From contig NC_060211.1 of NCBI RefSeq assembly GCF_021130785.1, forward strand, positions 27,885,001 through 27,949,000: 64,000 nucleotides of DNA, in the 5' to 3' direction. Positions within the stretch are counted from its first letter, which is position 1; every line of letters starts with the position of its first letter. This DNA comes from Homalodisca vitripennis. Lineage: Eukaryota; Arthropoda; Insecta; Hemiptera; Cicadellidae. The notes beneath the pieces are model-generated. The model worked only from the letters and a program-made list of their open reading frames with translations. It searched no databases and had not been told where the DNA came from. Positions 26,887 to 40,600 of the stretch are shown piece after piece. The position numbers and the translations under genes are program-made.

Positions 26887-28846
26887 GTTACATTAGATTA
26901 GGATCTACTACCTCATAAGTTCCTATGTTCAATTAGTTTTTCTGGGTCCAAAGTAATATAAAATGTTTGGTTTATTGGTTTTTTTCTATAGATCTCTGAT
27001 GGTAAAATGTGGTAAGGAAACGGTACAGTTAAATCCAATAACCAACTACAGTTGAGTGCCCATCTGTTCAGCACAATCGATGTAAATATTGACTTCCTTC
27101 TATTTACTTGGACACGATTATTTTAATTAGTAGACCCAGCTAGAGAATTTTGCTAGCTTAAGAAAGGAAAGAAACTGCATTTTGTTTCATTATGTAAAGA
27201 ATGGATATTTTCCACGAGTCATATGTGCAAGTAGAAGAGAGTCAAAAAGTTGTTAAACTTATTGTTTGTATTTTTAACACCTTTGAACAAATTTGTTTCA
27301 AAAATGTTACAAATGATTTAAGTTATTCTCCTACAGTAAATTTCTGTGGTTATTCTAACGTAACCAGTCTGTTGATGTGTCACAATTATCATTGTGCTCA
27401 GAATTAGGTTATTATGCTGAACATTTTAGTTCTGAGATCTTATAATATTGTTAAACTTACTGAGATAGAAAATTAATTAATTCATTTCCATTTAGGTTAA
27501 TTTAGACTTTGTTATTGTTTAAAAGCTTGGACAATTACAAAGAGGGAACATTTGCTACTCTAGATGGTAGGTCACTGTAATGTTTTGTTAAGTAAGGAAA
27601 GTCCATTTTATTTAAGTTAGCTTCTGTTTCTTAATATCTAACAGTTCACTGCTGTCCAAAAAATAAGATTTCATCTGTATTTCAAATTATGCATAGTTGA
27701 TTAAATTTCTGGTAAATGTATAGTTTTTAGCTGAATGTTAGTCATATGGAGAGTAGAATATTTTGTTTTATTTTCTAATACTAGACTAATGTATAAAACA
27801 AGTATTTTAGTAGCAATTTTGCCCCACATCATATAAAATTATGTTTATTTTCGTATTATTATGCAGAATTTGATGAAGGAAACAGAATTTTTCCGGACAT
27901 TTGCCATCGTTCAGTGAAACAAGAAATCAGTAACACTACGTCTCGAGATCTGCAATCTGATCTCTTCTTCAGGTAAAGAACTGAAGAGTTATACCTATGA
28001 AGATAGTCATCTACCCAACACCATAGCTATATACCTGAAGAAGAGATCAGATTGCAGATCTCGAGACGTAGTGTTACTGATTTCTTGTTTCACTGAACGA
28101 TGGCAAATGTCCGGAAAAATTCTGTTTCCTTCACAATCCTTCAAATAGAATTTGATGCTAATATAAATTTGCAATTTACTAGTAAAAACTGCTATCTGTA
28201 GATAATGTACCCATAAAAGGTCAATATTTAAATTCCAACAATTTTTAATTCAGGAAATGCATAACAAAAAGAACAACATCCAAAATAATGTGTGGATGTC
28301 AGAAAATTCTCCAATATCTCTCCATGCCCAAAGAATCTAGTGATGCACTAGTTTGTTTTACATTAAAAACCTCACCAGCAGTGATTGTTATGACTTAATT
28401 GTAATGCAATTTTAAAATATTTTCTACAGTAAAACTTAAATAATCAGAGCTAATATGTCATCCATATTTTTTGTGTTTTAAAGATTCTAGGCAATTTACG
28501 ATATTGCTGTTTATATATTATACATAGTACCTAATTATAAAGTAATTAAATGAATAAACACTGGGTTTGTATTCACTAAAAGAAATGAATTGCTCTAATT
28601 TTATTACTATCATGCATTAAAAACTTTTATGTTATTACATTTTCCTTTTGAATTTATATATTTGTCTAATAAATATTCCCACTGTTTTTTAAAGGGAAAC
28701 TCTTAAGCTGTATGGATATATAAATAAAATTTTACCATTACATTCACTATAAGTTAAAGATATAAATTTTTAAAACCCCAATGTAGTGTTAAACAATGTT
28801 ATTTATAGATATGTTGTTTGTATTAATGTCGTTTTGTACAAATAAA
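26887..28846 (+). other. Probable 3' UTR of the Tudor gene
   Basis: Non-coding sequence after the TAA at 26884-26886. AATAAA at 28841-28846 is a candidate poly(A) signal; earlier AATAAA or similar sites also occur near 28550 and 28665, so the true end is uncertain. A long hairpin lies in the middle of this stretch. Confidence 0.5.
27874..28133. mobile_element. Foldback MITE (100-bp arms) in the 3' UTR
   Basis: The left arm (27874-27973) and right arm (about 28034-28133) are essentially perfect reverse complements around a ~60-bp loop. AGAATTTGATG occurs on both sides (27865-27875 and 28146-28156) and may be the target duplication. In RNA, in either direction, it would fold into a ~100-bp duplex. 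Confidence 0.9.
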
Positions 28847-29117
28847 GTTTAATAGATTTGTACATGTGTAAAATTGTAAGGTATTTTTTACTTATTAAAT
28901 TATGTCTTTTTTAAGTATAGCACATCATTTCAGAAGCATTCCATGTCCTTTCTCTCTTTTCTCCAGGTAATATTTGATTAAACATGTTCTTAAATTATTT
29001 AATTTTAAAATGTTATTTCTTTGCCAATTAATATTTCTTACTTCAAATGTCTGGAATTCTTAATGAAGTGAACAAGAAATATTTGTTGTTTTTATGTCCT
29101 TATAGAACATGTTTTAA

Positions 29118-29794
29118 CCCATTGCAGATCGTATTATTTTGGCGCGCGGGCACGAATTAATTTACGGTCAGCGGCCGAACGAACAGTAATGGTGCGCCAC
29201 ATCGTATCGCTTGCTATTGTATACTAGAATATTCAGCTGTGAAGGTATTCGTTCAGATGGGACATGGGCCTGCTGGGGTATCCGTGACGAATACCCCAGG
29301 AGGAACGATAACACGTGAGCAAGTTTCCGGGGTAGCAGGGATGATGTCTGAATCATAGTCTAAATAAAACGGCTCGGGCGAAGCGATTACAACATCCGGG
29401 CCATTGTCTATACTAAACCTGCCAACATGTACGTATGTGTCGTTTAGTTGTGTCACTAACCTCAAAAGTATTATAATAACAACTGAGGAAAACACCCAAT
29501 CAGAAGCGCTAAAAAGCAGAGAGTAAACTCATATGAATAATTTTTCAACTTCGACATACAACTGCGATCTGTAGGATATTTATAAAACTTTTGAAAACTC
29601 TAAATGTAGACCGTTGTTAAACACTCTTAGTTGTTAACAAGTGAAGACGATCGCCCTATCTATCAGACATTAATAGAACTATTTGGTGGGAAACTTAATT
29701 AAAGGCAGACCGCTTTTGCGACCTGAGCTCGTCATCGTGCCGTTAGGCCCGGCCGCTGCGTGACGAACCCAGCTCGTCAGTGATCCGCAATGGG
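29118..29794. mobile_element. piggyBac-like MITE, intergenic
   Basis: TTAA flanks (29114-29117, 29795-29798) and ends CCCATTGCAGATC and, reversed, CCCATTGCGGATC. It is 677 bp and GC-rich compared with its surroundings. No transposase block was recognised. Confidence 0.8.
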
Positions 29795-30145
29795 TTAAAG
29801 GACTATGACTTAGAAATTAAGAAAAGTATTTCAGCCAAAACGGATTACACCAACTTAAAAAACTGGAAAACAAAGTATATACTATATTGCCATAAGTATA
29901 TACTTGAATGAAAGGTAACATTTTCAAGAATACAAAATGTTAAGAATACAAATGTTAATCTACTTCAGTTTTGTATTTGAAGTATTAAAAAATAAATGTA
30001 AAAAAAAAAAAATTATAATAATTTCACTTTTGGCCCTAAAAGATAAATTATTTATTTTTGCTTAGAATGTTTGTTGGCGATTTTTATACAAAATTTACAT
30101 ACTTCATAAAACAATCAAATTGCACATTCTAGTTTACTTTATTAA

Positions 30146-30970
30146 CCTGTTGGGGAGTACTGACGGCTATAACCGTCATCCTACCTAGTGCATACTAGAG
30201 TAAGCAAAATTATCCTTAAGGACCTCCAGGGAGTAAAGAAAAAATGTTTGTTGTTTTTCATTCAAAATGTATTGAAACCTTTCAAAATATCATAATAATG
30301 CATTTTTTTGGATCTACAACTTGATAAATTCATACATTTTGTTTTTAGAATTTTACAAACGTATGATAGTGTTCAAAACACGGGTACACACAAAGTGCTA
30401 CTTCACATTTTGTGCACTCATACGCAGTTTCTTTTCTTTTACGCTCACCCTGTGTTGTATTTGAACAAACAAAGCAGCGTTTTAGCTTCCTTCGGCCATT
30501 TTCCCTTACTGGTAGTGGGCGGGGGAAATGGCGACCTGACAAGCGTAGCGGCTGCTGGGCTCCGCCCAACGGACACATCACAGCTGCAGCCTCTTCTCTT
30601 GGTGCAACATGTGCTTCCAGTATCTGTCTGATAACGTTAATTCGGAAGTCCATGATGTGAACCTTAGCATTTGGGTGTTTTGATTCTATGTAATGGACGT
30701 GGCGCGAGAAAATTACAGAACATTTGGCGGCAAATCTGTGATTATGTATTCCGTCACTAGGAACCAGCACCGTACAGCAATAATTACTTTGAACATTTCA
30801 CAGTCGAAATAGTATGTAAGAACGCCACTAGAGTGCATAAACAGTTGCAATATTGATCGTTTTAGCAACCCCGTCATGGACGGTCATAACCGTCAATATA
30901 CTCTTTTGGGATCAAACGGCTACAACCGTCTGTACTCTTTTGGAACAACTTTCAGCTACTCCTCAACAGG
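30146..30970 (-). mobile_element. piggyBac-like element, internally deleted
   Basis: TTAA flanks (30142-30145, 30971-30974) and ends CCTGTTGGGGAGTA and, reversed, CCTGTTGAGGAGTA. It retains only the C-terminal part of a transposase on the - strand. Confidence 0.88.
30345..30655 (-). pseudogene. piggyBac transposase C-terminal fragment
   Basis: It reads MDFRINVIRQILEAH, then RLSGRHFPR, KRCFVCS, ETAYECTKCEVALC and PCFEHYHTFVKF before a stop. This is the C-terminal end of piggyBac-type transposases: a linker followed by the cysteine-rich zinc-binding domain that contacts the transposon ends. The catalytic DDD region is missing. The open frame continues upstream to 30770, but without recognisable family sequence. 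Confidence 0.85.
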
Positions 30971-31610
30971 TTAAATTGTTTATAAAATAAGTAAGAAATG
31001 TTTTTTAAATGTATGAACCATTTTCAGGGTATATTTGGAGAGCACTGGAAAAGTTTTAAATAAATAAATTATAAACTATGACTAAATATAAAAACTGTTC
31101 ACTCACTTATTACACAACTTAGTCCAATAACAACACTAAATTTTAGTACAATTATTACACGTTTCACTTATCACAACACAAACATAATAAATTACTAAAC
31201 ACTCCTTGCGCTTACTTGTAATAGTCAGAACAACACTGTACAGAGTGGCATAACATTAGTAATAGAATAGAAAAAGAACAGTCAAGAATGAGAGGTTATA
31301 CAAATCAGCAGCCGTTAGAATTTTTGAGCCCAAATGCACATTTCCATAAACTAGGATTCTTCTTCTACTATTTTACATAAATTCGAGAAAATAAACAGAT
31401 ATCTGCAATGAATACAATCATCAGTTATACCAAGGTCAAATATATCCGACGTCTACCAGATCAAATGTTACTAAAACTAGTTTCTATTGTTACATTGTTT
31501 TATTCACTAACCAGAATGATTGGATCTCTGCTGCCCTTGCACCAAATTGATTCTTCCTGTTTTAAAAAAATGATTTGGGAATAAAACAGCAAAAGAGAAA
31601 AGTTTGAACA

Positions 31611-31616
31611 TTTATT
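31611..31616 (-). terminator. CSTF2 poly(A) signal AATAAA
   Basis: AATAAA on the - strand, 37 nt after the CSTF2 stop codon. It implies a very short 3' UTR. It is the only canonical hexamer close to the stop. Confidence 0.65.
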
Positions 31617-31652
31617 AGTACAAAATACCTTTTGTATTGCTAAGATTGAACG

Positions 31653-34600
31653 TTAACGTTGGGTACTTTTTGCAATTTGTTCCTTCAACACAAGAATACT
31701 CTGTCTCTGTTCTGGAGGTAGCATTGCAATTTGGTCATCAGACAGCTGGAGTACTTGCATGATAAGTGCCGCCTGAAAATATATAAATTAGATTTAAACA
31801 TCTTATAGATATATCAGTACATTGGCAAAGCCAGATATTTCTGATCTAATGTTGCTTTATTTGCAAATGCAGTTTGATATATTAAGATTGTGTAAAATAC
31901 TATACATATGCATACCAATATGTTTGTAATCATCTACACTTACGAGGGGGTACCCAAAAAAAACCGGAATTATTTTATAAAAATTATATATTATCAAATT
32001 TTTTACAATACGAGCTTATCTCCTTCAAAATAATCTCCATTACAACTAATACACTTGTCCCAAAGGTATTTCCATTGATTAAAACATTTTTTGTAGTCAT
32101 CTTTAGAAATGGCTGCAAGCTCGAGCTTCGTTTTTTTCTTAACCTCTTCAATGCTGTCAAATCGTTGACCTTTCAAGCCTCTTTTCATGTGTGGAAATAA
32201 AAAAAAAGTCGCATGGAGCGAGGTCAGGCGAGTAAGGTGCGTGGGGCAGCGGAACCATGCCGTTTTTGGCTAAAAACTGCCTAACTGAGATGGCTGTGTG
32301 TGCCGGTGCGTTGTCGTGGTGGAAGAACCAGTCTCCAGTCTGCCACAAATCGGGTCTTTTCTGGCGAACTTTTCGCTGAACCGAGCTCCAAGTTAACCCA
32401 CTACTCTCTGATAGTTCCTCAATTGTCTGTCGACGGTCGGAGAGCACAAGTTCACGAATTTTCTCAACATTTTCGTCCGTTCGAGAGGTTGATGGACGTC
32501 CAGAACGAGGTTTGTCTTCAATCGACATGTCGCCATTTTTAAATCGAGCGAACGACTCGTAGACCTGAGTTTTCCCCATAGCATCATCTTTGTAAGCTGT
32601 ATTCAACATTAAAATAGTTTCTGCAGCATTTTTACCAAGTAAAAAACAAAATTTCACAGCTGCACGTTGTTCACTTAAACTTGCCATGACAAAAAACGAA
32701 ACAAGAGCAAAACAGGGTTAGCGAAAACAGTCACTACGAACGAACAGAATGCACTAGGACAATGGAACTGAGGTCACTGAGCTCGCAATGGGTTGCGCGA
32801 CACACGCCTAGCGGCAGGAATGTGTACTACACGCTGCCGGCTGCCAGCAATACAATTCCGGTTTTTTTTTTGGGTACCCCCTCGTATAGTCTTAATATCT
32901 ATGAACTTAGCCTCCTTGGAAGGATTCCATTAAAAATGGCAAAATACATGGGTTAGCTTAATAATTAATTTTTAATGCAATTTGAAACATACTGACATAC
33001 GTTTCTTTTAGGGGATGAAACAGGCTAAAAGATCTTTTTATTTTTAGATATGACAGGTGCATGACTCTTAACCTTTTGGGACTCTTGTACAAACTTAGTC
33101 CGACATTGTTATCTCGGCTGTTCCAGTGCAAAGCCGGACTCAGTCCGTCATCTGTTGCAACGTAAATATCTAACCAAAAAAGTCATTCAGACTCATATTT
33201 GTTCAATGTAACATCTGTGTAGATCTTGTGAAAGTGTTTTAAATAATCAGTCGCAAGTTAACTTTCTCTACATTTTCACTTTCATCATTATTACGATGTG
33301 TAGTTGTTAATTTCTGATATTTCTGTGTAGTGTTTATTTTTAACTGATCAACAACTTGTAGCATCTGCTGCTGTTTGGTTAAAAATTTGTTTTGAATTCT
33401 TTTGTTTAGGAATAGACACAGATGTATTATGATTATTAAGTTGTGAACAAGAAACACGTAAAGTGAGTTTTCATTTTGAATTGTTTTAGTGATGCAATTG
33501 TTTTGTACGATAAACACATTGAGGATGCACTGTTTTATTTTGATAGTGGCAATGATGATATTGATCCTGATTTTGCTATTTCTGAGGACGAAAGTGTTAA
33601 GTGATCGTGATTTAGATGACGAGGCTGAACAATAACTTTCAGCACAGGTAGGGTTATGCCTTGGCCCACGCAAACCTGGACTCCATCCTAATTTGTGCTT
33701 TGACAAGTATAATACTACAAAAAACTACAAATAGGAAGCCTAAGCATAACTGTGGGGTGATGTGTATATTTTGTAAATAGGGCCAGACAGTAAATTTTCT
33801 TTATGTTCATTTAAATATTATGTACAGTTCAATAAGCCATTGTAATAGTAACAACTCATTTATTTTTAGTTTTTTTTATGTTTTTAACCCTTTGACTGGT
33901 AGGTTTTTTTTTCTCAGCAAGTGATCTAAAAAGTGAGTTTTTTAAATTTTTGATTTTTTTTAGGTGATTTGGGTTTGGTTTTGGTATCTCAGGGAAGCAC
34001 CTCAGCCAAAAATTTGTCTGTAAGTCTTTCTCCCACCATTTTACGTAATCAGTTATTACACAAACAGCCATGTTTATTTACTCACAGTAAACATAACAAA
34101 ACGTTTATAATCAAGGTAACCGGTAACGTAAAAGTGAAATCACAACCTGTATTCACTACACAAACAGAAATAGAATCAGCTGATAGAATACCGTCATATG
34201 GCTTGAATACCGTCAGTTGGGTCTGAAAGAAATAAATAAAAGAACAACTGCAATCTAGTGGGAACGACAAAAACTACTTGAAACGGTTTCTTATTTATTT
34301 TGCTTGATCGTATTCGTATTCAAGCGAGAGAGATTATTCATCAAGAAACATTATTATGAAAACCGTTTAGCACCATAGTGCTTCCCGCACTGCTATCGGG
34401 ATTACTACAGGTGGCACGTAGGAGTTCCCGAATCTGTTGCGGGATTACTAGTCAAAGGGTTAAGTAGCCTACTTTGTTTGCGTTACAGATCCATTACCTC
34501 TGGTTCTAGAAATCAAGCACTGATAATAAATAAATATTGTAAAGTACCAAAATATAATATTGTAAATAATATATATTGTATCAGAAATAATTACCTTTTC

Positions 34601-37600
34601 TTGGTCTGAGGCACCAGTCCCCATATTCGGCCCCAATCCAGGACCCAGGCGGGGCACGTTGGGCGGGCCCACCCCAGGTTGGGGCACAGGAGCAGGGGGC
34701 ATGACTGGTCTCGGAGCTCCAGGCATGGGTCCAGGGGGCATTCCTGGCATGCCTATAAATCATTGCATAATCATAACAACAAGAAATGTGTAGAGGGAAA
34801 CATCATAAAAGTACAAATTTAAATCTTACACTTTGCTTTAAATACACAACAGTAAAATTGTAATAGTGTTGTACAGTTTGTAAAAGCCCTTTTGAAATTG
34901 TTTACAAATTGTATATAGCAAAACAAATCTTAACTCCAGAAAAAACTGTTAAAAGAAATTCAATTCTATCACTACATTGACAAAAACCACACTAAATCCT
35001 ACACTTAAAGTTACTTTTGAAAGTAAGCAAACATTATTATTATTATGAACATTGGTAATTTCCTATCCACCCTGTTCGAACAGTGATCAGAACTTACTTG
35101 GGGCTCGAGGATCTCTCTGGAAACGGTCACCCATTCCCGCTCTTGGGTCTCGAGCAAAACTAAAAAAAAAAAACACATGCATTATAAAATTTAAAATCGT
35201 AATAATCGATTTTAATATTTACACTACTGTATAGCTTTCAATTGTTTCTTAAGCTTAATGCTCCCAAAATCCGATACATTGGACGTCCTAGTTTACTTTT
35301 ATTACAAAAGTCTGAGACCCAATATATTGGATCTCCTAGACTGCTGACAACCAATACAATTGGATATCCTGGTTTATTCCTACACTGTTGAGGTCCGATA
35401 CATTGGATATCCTTGTTTATTCCTAGCTAATATCCAATATATATTTTTATGCAATGTGCGTCAATTACCACAAAACTATATTAAAGGATGCAGAACAAAC
35501 TGACTTCATGAGAAAATAGTTTTAAACATCTCAGAAGTTATAAAATCAGCTTTATCACAAAGAAAGGTGAAAACATGGGGACATTTTATAATTCCTGATA
35601 AGCCATGGTAATAATTCTTTTTTGGCATCAATAAGGTATGTTCACACAAAAAAAAATAAAACATTAAACTACTTGCATCATTATTTTTTGAACATAATTC
35701 CATTATATAAAAATATGTGTGTGTATTTAAACACAATGAGTGTGATTTACATTTATTACTTTAGTTACCTGAAATGGAGACTAAACTTTGTGTTAAACCT
35801 TTTGAAGACAAATATTATTTTTATTAACATTTAAGCTATTAAAATGCAATGTTCATTTCTATGTACACTATTAAAATACAAATTCATATTTAATTAATTG
35901 TTAAATTTAACTACAAATGTCTAAATCATCATTTATTGGTTTCAGAAAATGCATATGAAAAGAAAATGTAGGATAAGCCATAAACCTTTTACTGATCAAG
36001 TTAATAATTTACACATTGCTGTTCAAATATTTCAAAAATTAACTAATTAATGTATTTTTTATTATATAGGATTATATATTATATTTAATACGTTGGACGT
36101 ACATCAATGTATTGAAATGAAAAATGTCTATTTATTTGAGGTGGAGTTAGGGTTGTTTTAAGCTCTGTATATACAAACCTTTCTGCTGATTTATCCATTA
36201 GCAGTCTAAGAAAACACCAAATACATATATTAGGCTAAGGAGAGAAAAAAATCAGTGAACATATATAAAATGATATCTATTACAAGAGTTCAATATTGCA
36301 TGTAAAGACAGTGTTTCGTTTATGTCATGATATATTTTTTATATGAAGTTTTAAAAATGTTTTAACATTTTAACTATACTATTCTTCTATGTTAATAAAA
36401 GATTTTATACAATTATAGTAACACAATTTTATAAAGTTTTACCAAATATTATATTTTTTTTACTAGACAGCTTTTAATAATAACCAACATTGTTTGAAAC
36501 ATATTATAACTGAAAATTAAATATTATTTTAGTATTTATGGTTGAAAGATTCAGAACTTTAATAAAATTTTGACTGATTCTATTTTAGGTTTTTTGTATA
36601 AATATAAATATATAAGTTGAAAATAAATATAAATATAAATTGAAGTATCAAAAACTTAGTTTAGTTAAAAAGTGTTTCTATCTAAGATATTTCAAGTGCC
36701 ATAGTTGAGTTTTACTTGTGCCCTGATCAAGAAAATGTATAACAACAAAAAAAACTTCAATTAAAAAGAAATTCCATGAATACATTTAAATCTTCCCTAA
36801 AATGCTACCTCATTAACCGGGCATACTATTCTTGATGACTACTTAAATGAATAACAGTTGTTTACGAGTACTTATTACTGATTCTTTAGACTAAGCTTTG
36901 CAGATATATAACTATTTCTTTATTGGTTTAATTTAGTTTATTTTAAACATTGACAATTTACATGTTTATCTTTAGCTATGCTGAAAATTATAAACCTATG
37001 TGAAGCTTATAATAAATAAAATAAAAAAAGGCCTGGGGCCATATTAAGCCAGTTGTAGTGTAATATAATATAACTTAGTGTTCAACCACCCTTAGATAGC
37101 CCACTGCTTAAACTTGAAAAAGATGCTACCGTCCTAAGATGGAAAATTATAATAGTTCTGTTCTTGAAATTATAGTGTTGATAAACTCACTGGTCGTTGG
37201 GTGGAGGGAACTGCTGGGGAGGCATCCTGAGGTCCTGGTCTCCCATAGTACGAGCCAGCCGAGGATCCATGGCCCTCATGTCTAGGTCTCCTGCTCCTGC
37301 AATAATCAATTATTACAAGAATTATATTAGCAAACATTAGTTTTTTGGTTTATGTTCCACCAATAAAATGTCTAAATGTTTTCAATTAGTAAGCAGTAGT
37401 AGTATTTACTCTTTAGGTCAGATATTCGGGCATGTGATATAAATGTGAGAAATACTATTATTATAATATTATACAGACATGCTTGTAACTGTTGAAAAAT
37501 ACTAACGTACGGTTATCAAGATAGTTCAAATTTTATTTTCCTATTATGTTCTTTTAAATTAAAATAATTGTATTATTAATAATACAATTATATAATTGTA

Positions 37601-40600
37601 ATATAATTGATTATTATATTTGTAATTGTATATACTATAAAAATATTCTACATCTTTGAAATGTGAATTTCTACCGACATTTTATAATTGTGATAACACT
37701 AAAAATTATCAACTTTAAAACGTGTAAAAAAATCAAACACCCAATTTATTTACTGTAATAAAAATATTATTTTTATTGTAAAACCAATAAAAATTTAGGA
37801 TTATGTTTTTTATTTATAGTGTTTAATGAAATAAAACATTTTGCATCCGGAATTTTTTATAAGGGACGCTATTCATAAGCAAAGAGAAGGGAAAAAAAAT
37901 GTTTTTAAATTTTGGTAGTAAGTATATTTGTTATGACTAATTTTAATTTTTACATTTGATTTATAAAAAGATGCCGTGTTTGCTGTTACAAAATTCATTT
38001 ATGTAAAAGCTGTTGAAAAATCATTAATTTTTACCAAAAACTAGGGGAGTTGCAGGCAAAAATGTAAAATAGTGCACAACAGCCTTAAGGAAATCTAGTA
38101 TTCTTTGGTAATATCTGGGTAAAAGTAGCCAGTATTCCTCATACACAAAGAAAACACTTGGGTCTGGTACCCTATAGGTTAACCTTTTCATGTAAGCACA
38201 CAACATAAGCCATGTATTCAAGTTCAGCAACTCCTGAGTACAAATTTGGTCAGTCACAGGCCAGTGGAGAAGCAAACAATCAAAAACTGTTTAAAAGATG
38301 CCAAATGTATCTATTCAGATAATAATAAACATTCTCTTTATTTTAAGTTCATCAATCAAGAGTTTTATTATCCATCAAGAAAGCGTACAATATACTTGTT
38401 TCTCAGTCACATTTGAAACATTAGAGTTCTTTTATATTGTATAAATTTATTTGAAATATCTCTGATCGTGAACCATCGTTGTTCTCGAACCTGGTGATTG
38501 ATTTGTTCAACATCGGTAACCACAGGTGCCTCAATTCACATACATACACAGGCCACTTTGTTTTTCGTTATGACATTACAGTAGAGTCCCGTTAATCCGA
38601 CCTAATTGGGACCGAGCCCTATTCGGATTATGTAATTGTTCGGATTAGCCAGAATTACAGAAAAATACGGTTTTAAAACTTGAGATGGGTCTATTTTGTT
38701 ATAGAATTATCAACATTGTTTATTAAAACATGTTTTCTGACTGTTGCATTGTATTTCTTGACAAATAAACGTGTTTGCGAATACTAAGCACATTTACCGT
38801 ATTTAGTGTGAGAGTTCTATTGTTAAGCAATGTGAGTGTACTGGATATTGTACGGGTCCACGCGCTACGGGACGACAAGAACCTGGGTGATAAAGGAGAG
38901 TTGGTGCCACACGCAGACGGTGCAGCAGCGCTTAACCTTGCACTACGATACTTATAGCAACAGGCTACTGCTACACCTGCCGATATCATGTTTACGACAC
39001 GATGGTGAAACTACGCGTCATCCAATAGACTCTCTTCAATGCGACAGAAGACAATAACTGAATTTATGTCTTTTAACAATTAATATTGTACTCAATAATA
39101 ATATCAGTACTGTACGTCCAATTTTTGTTTGATTTCACTTCTTAATACAGTAATTTAACTCTATAAGTTTCAATTTGGTACTGTATTTAACTTCATTATT
39201 TATGTACTGTACCGTACACAATTTGTCTTAATAAAATACTGTATGTCTATTTAATTAAAGTTTTCTTTGTTTATGTACGAAATGATGCACCCATTTTTAT
39301 TTTTTAAGTAATTAGTTCCTATAACTGTTCATTATCGTTATAAATAATTCCTCCTGGACCTGTTCGGATTAACTGACGTTCGGATTACACGTGTTCGGAT
39401 TAGCGGGACTCCACTGTAATTCATTCTTCAAAAAACAATTGGCACCTTTTTTACTGCAGTATAACTCATAATGACTTCTCCTTACACAGAACACCACGAT
39501 TAATTTCTATCGGTTACATTTTCTTTACCAAAATAAATCGAACGATGCTATGTACTTTACAGTTGGCGGAAGAGTTGATTGCGGTGGCCATTTTGAACAC
39601 TAGTTTAGAAAGTTAGAATGGTAATGACCTTCACTACAACACTGCCATATGCATACTGAACATAGCTGTACAGTGCCACTCTGATCGCACTGCTGACTCC
39701 ATCCGTTCGGTGACCAGATTTCTCACCAACTTACTTTCTGAATGACCCTCATATGACGATTTGTTATAATGAAGATTACTTATTTACTTCCATTCTCGTT
39801 AAGATTAAACTTAACACTGATTCTACTGGTACATTCTTGAAATCACCTATTAGTACCTATAAAACATAATTTTAGTTAAAAGGATAATTGTTTAAAGAAT
39901 AGTAAATTTCTTCCCACGTTTCAAATTAGGAACAGTTTTATTATACTAAAAGATGAAAGAAAATCCCATCTGTTTTTGTTCAGAATTTTAGGAGAAAAAA
40001 CATTTTTTCAACCTGATCCCACTACAGCCACAAAATAGCACTACCAACCTTAATTCACACAAGAGATGAATGATAGGCAGAGTGATATAAATTTGTATCC
40101 TTACATTCAACTTCCCTCTTATGCTGTAGAATACCTTTGAGGTTGATTACAGAACTAGTAGTGACAGTAGTACACTTTACCTCCAAAAGTTTGTTGAGGC
40201 ATTCCAGACATCTGAGGTTGCATAGAATTGGGGGGCATCTGAGGAGGCATTGCATTCTGCATCTGGGCAGGTACAGGGTTTGGCATCTGTTGAGGCATTG
40301 GAGGTACAGCAGCTGCTGGCAGTGGAGGACCAGTATTGCGTGCGGGTTGGGACCAGTGTGGGTGTGGAGGCTGCTCTGGTGGATACTCTGGAACCGGCGG
40401 ACGGGGGACTACCTGAGGGGCAGGCACTGGGGCAGGAGGGCGGTTCCCGTCCACTGGCATCAGAGGCTGCACCACTTTGTTAGCTTTCTGGAGCATTGTC
40501 TGCAAAATAACATTGTCTTAGTGCATAAGCGATTTTTAAATAAATATAATCTATGATGGCTCCCAACCAAGTATTTTGTTTAATAGATGAATTAAACTGA

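Noticed and set aside
29253..29495. 80-aa - strand ORF
   Set aside because: It lies inside a non-autonomous TTAA element and shows no transposase block.
33239..33706. 155-aa - strand ORF
   Set aside because: Low-complexity reading opposite a piggyBac-like N-terminal remnant; no domain seen.
38024..38275. 83-aa - strand ORF in CSTF2 intron 6
   Set aside because: No recognisable domain, no splice signals, and the correct intron phase is already satisfied without it.
39730..39752. Mariner-like end GAGGGTCATTCAG (reversed)
   Set aside because: No partner end or readable transposase nearby, so not called as an element.
40137..40556. 139-aa + strand ORF rich in Arg, His and Trp
   Set aside because: Antisense shadow of the proline-rich CSTF2 exon 6.
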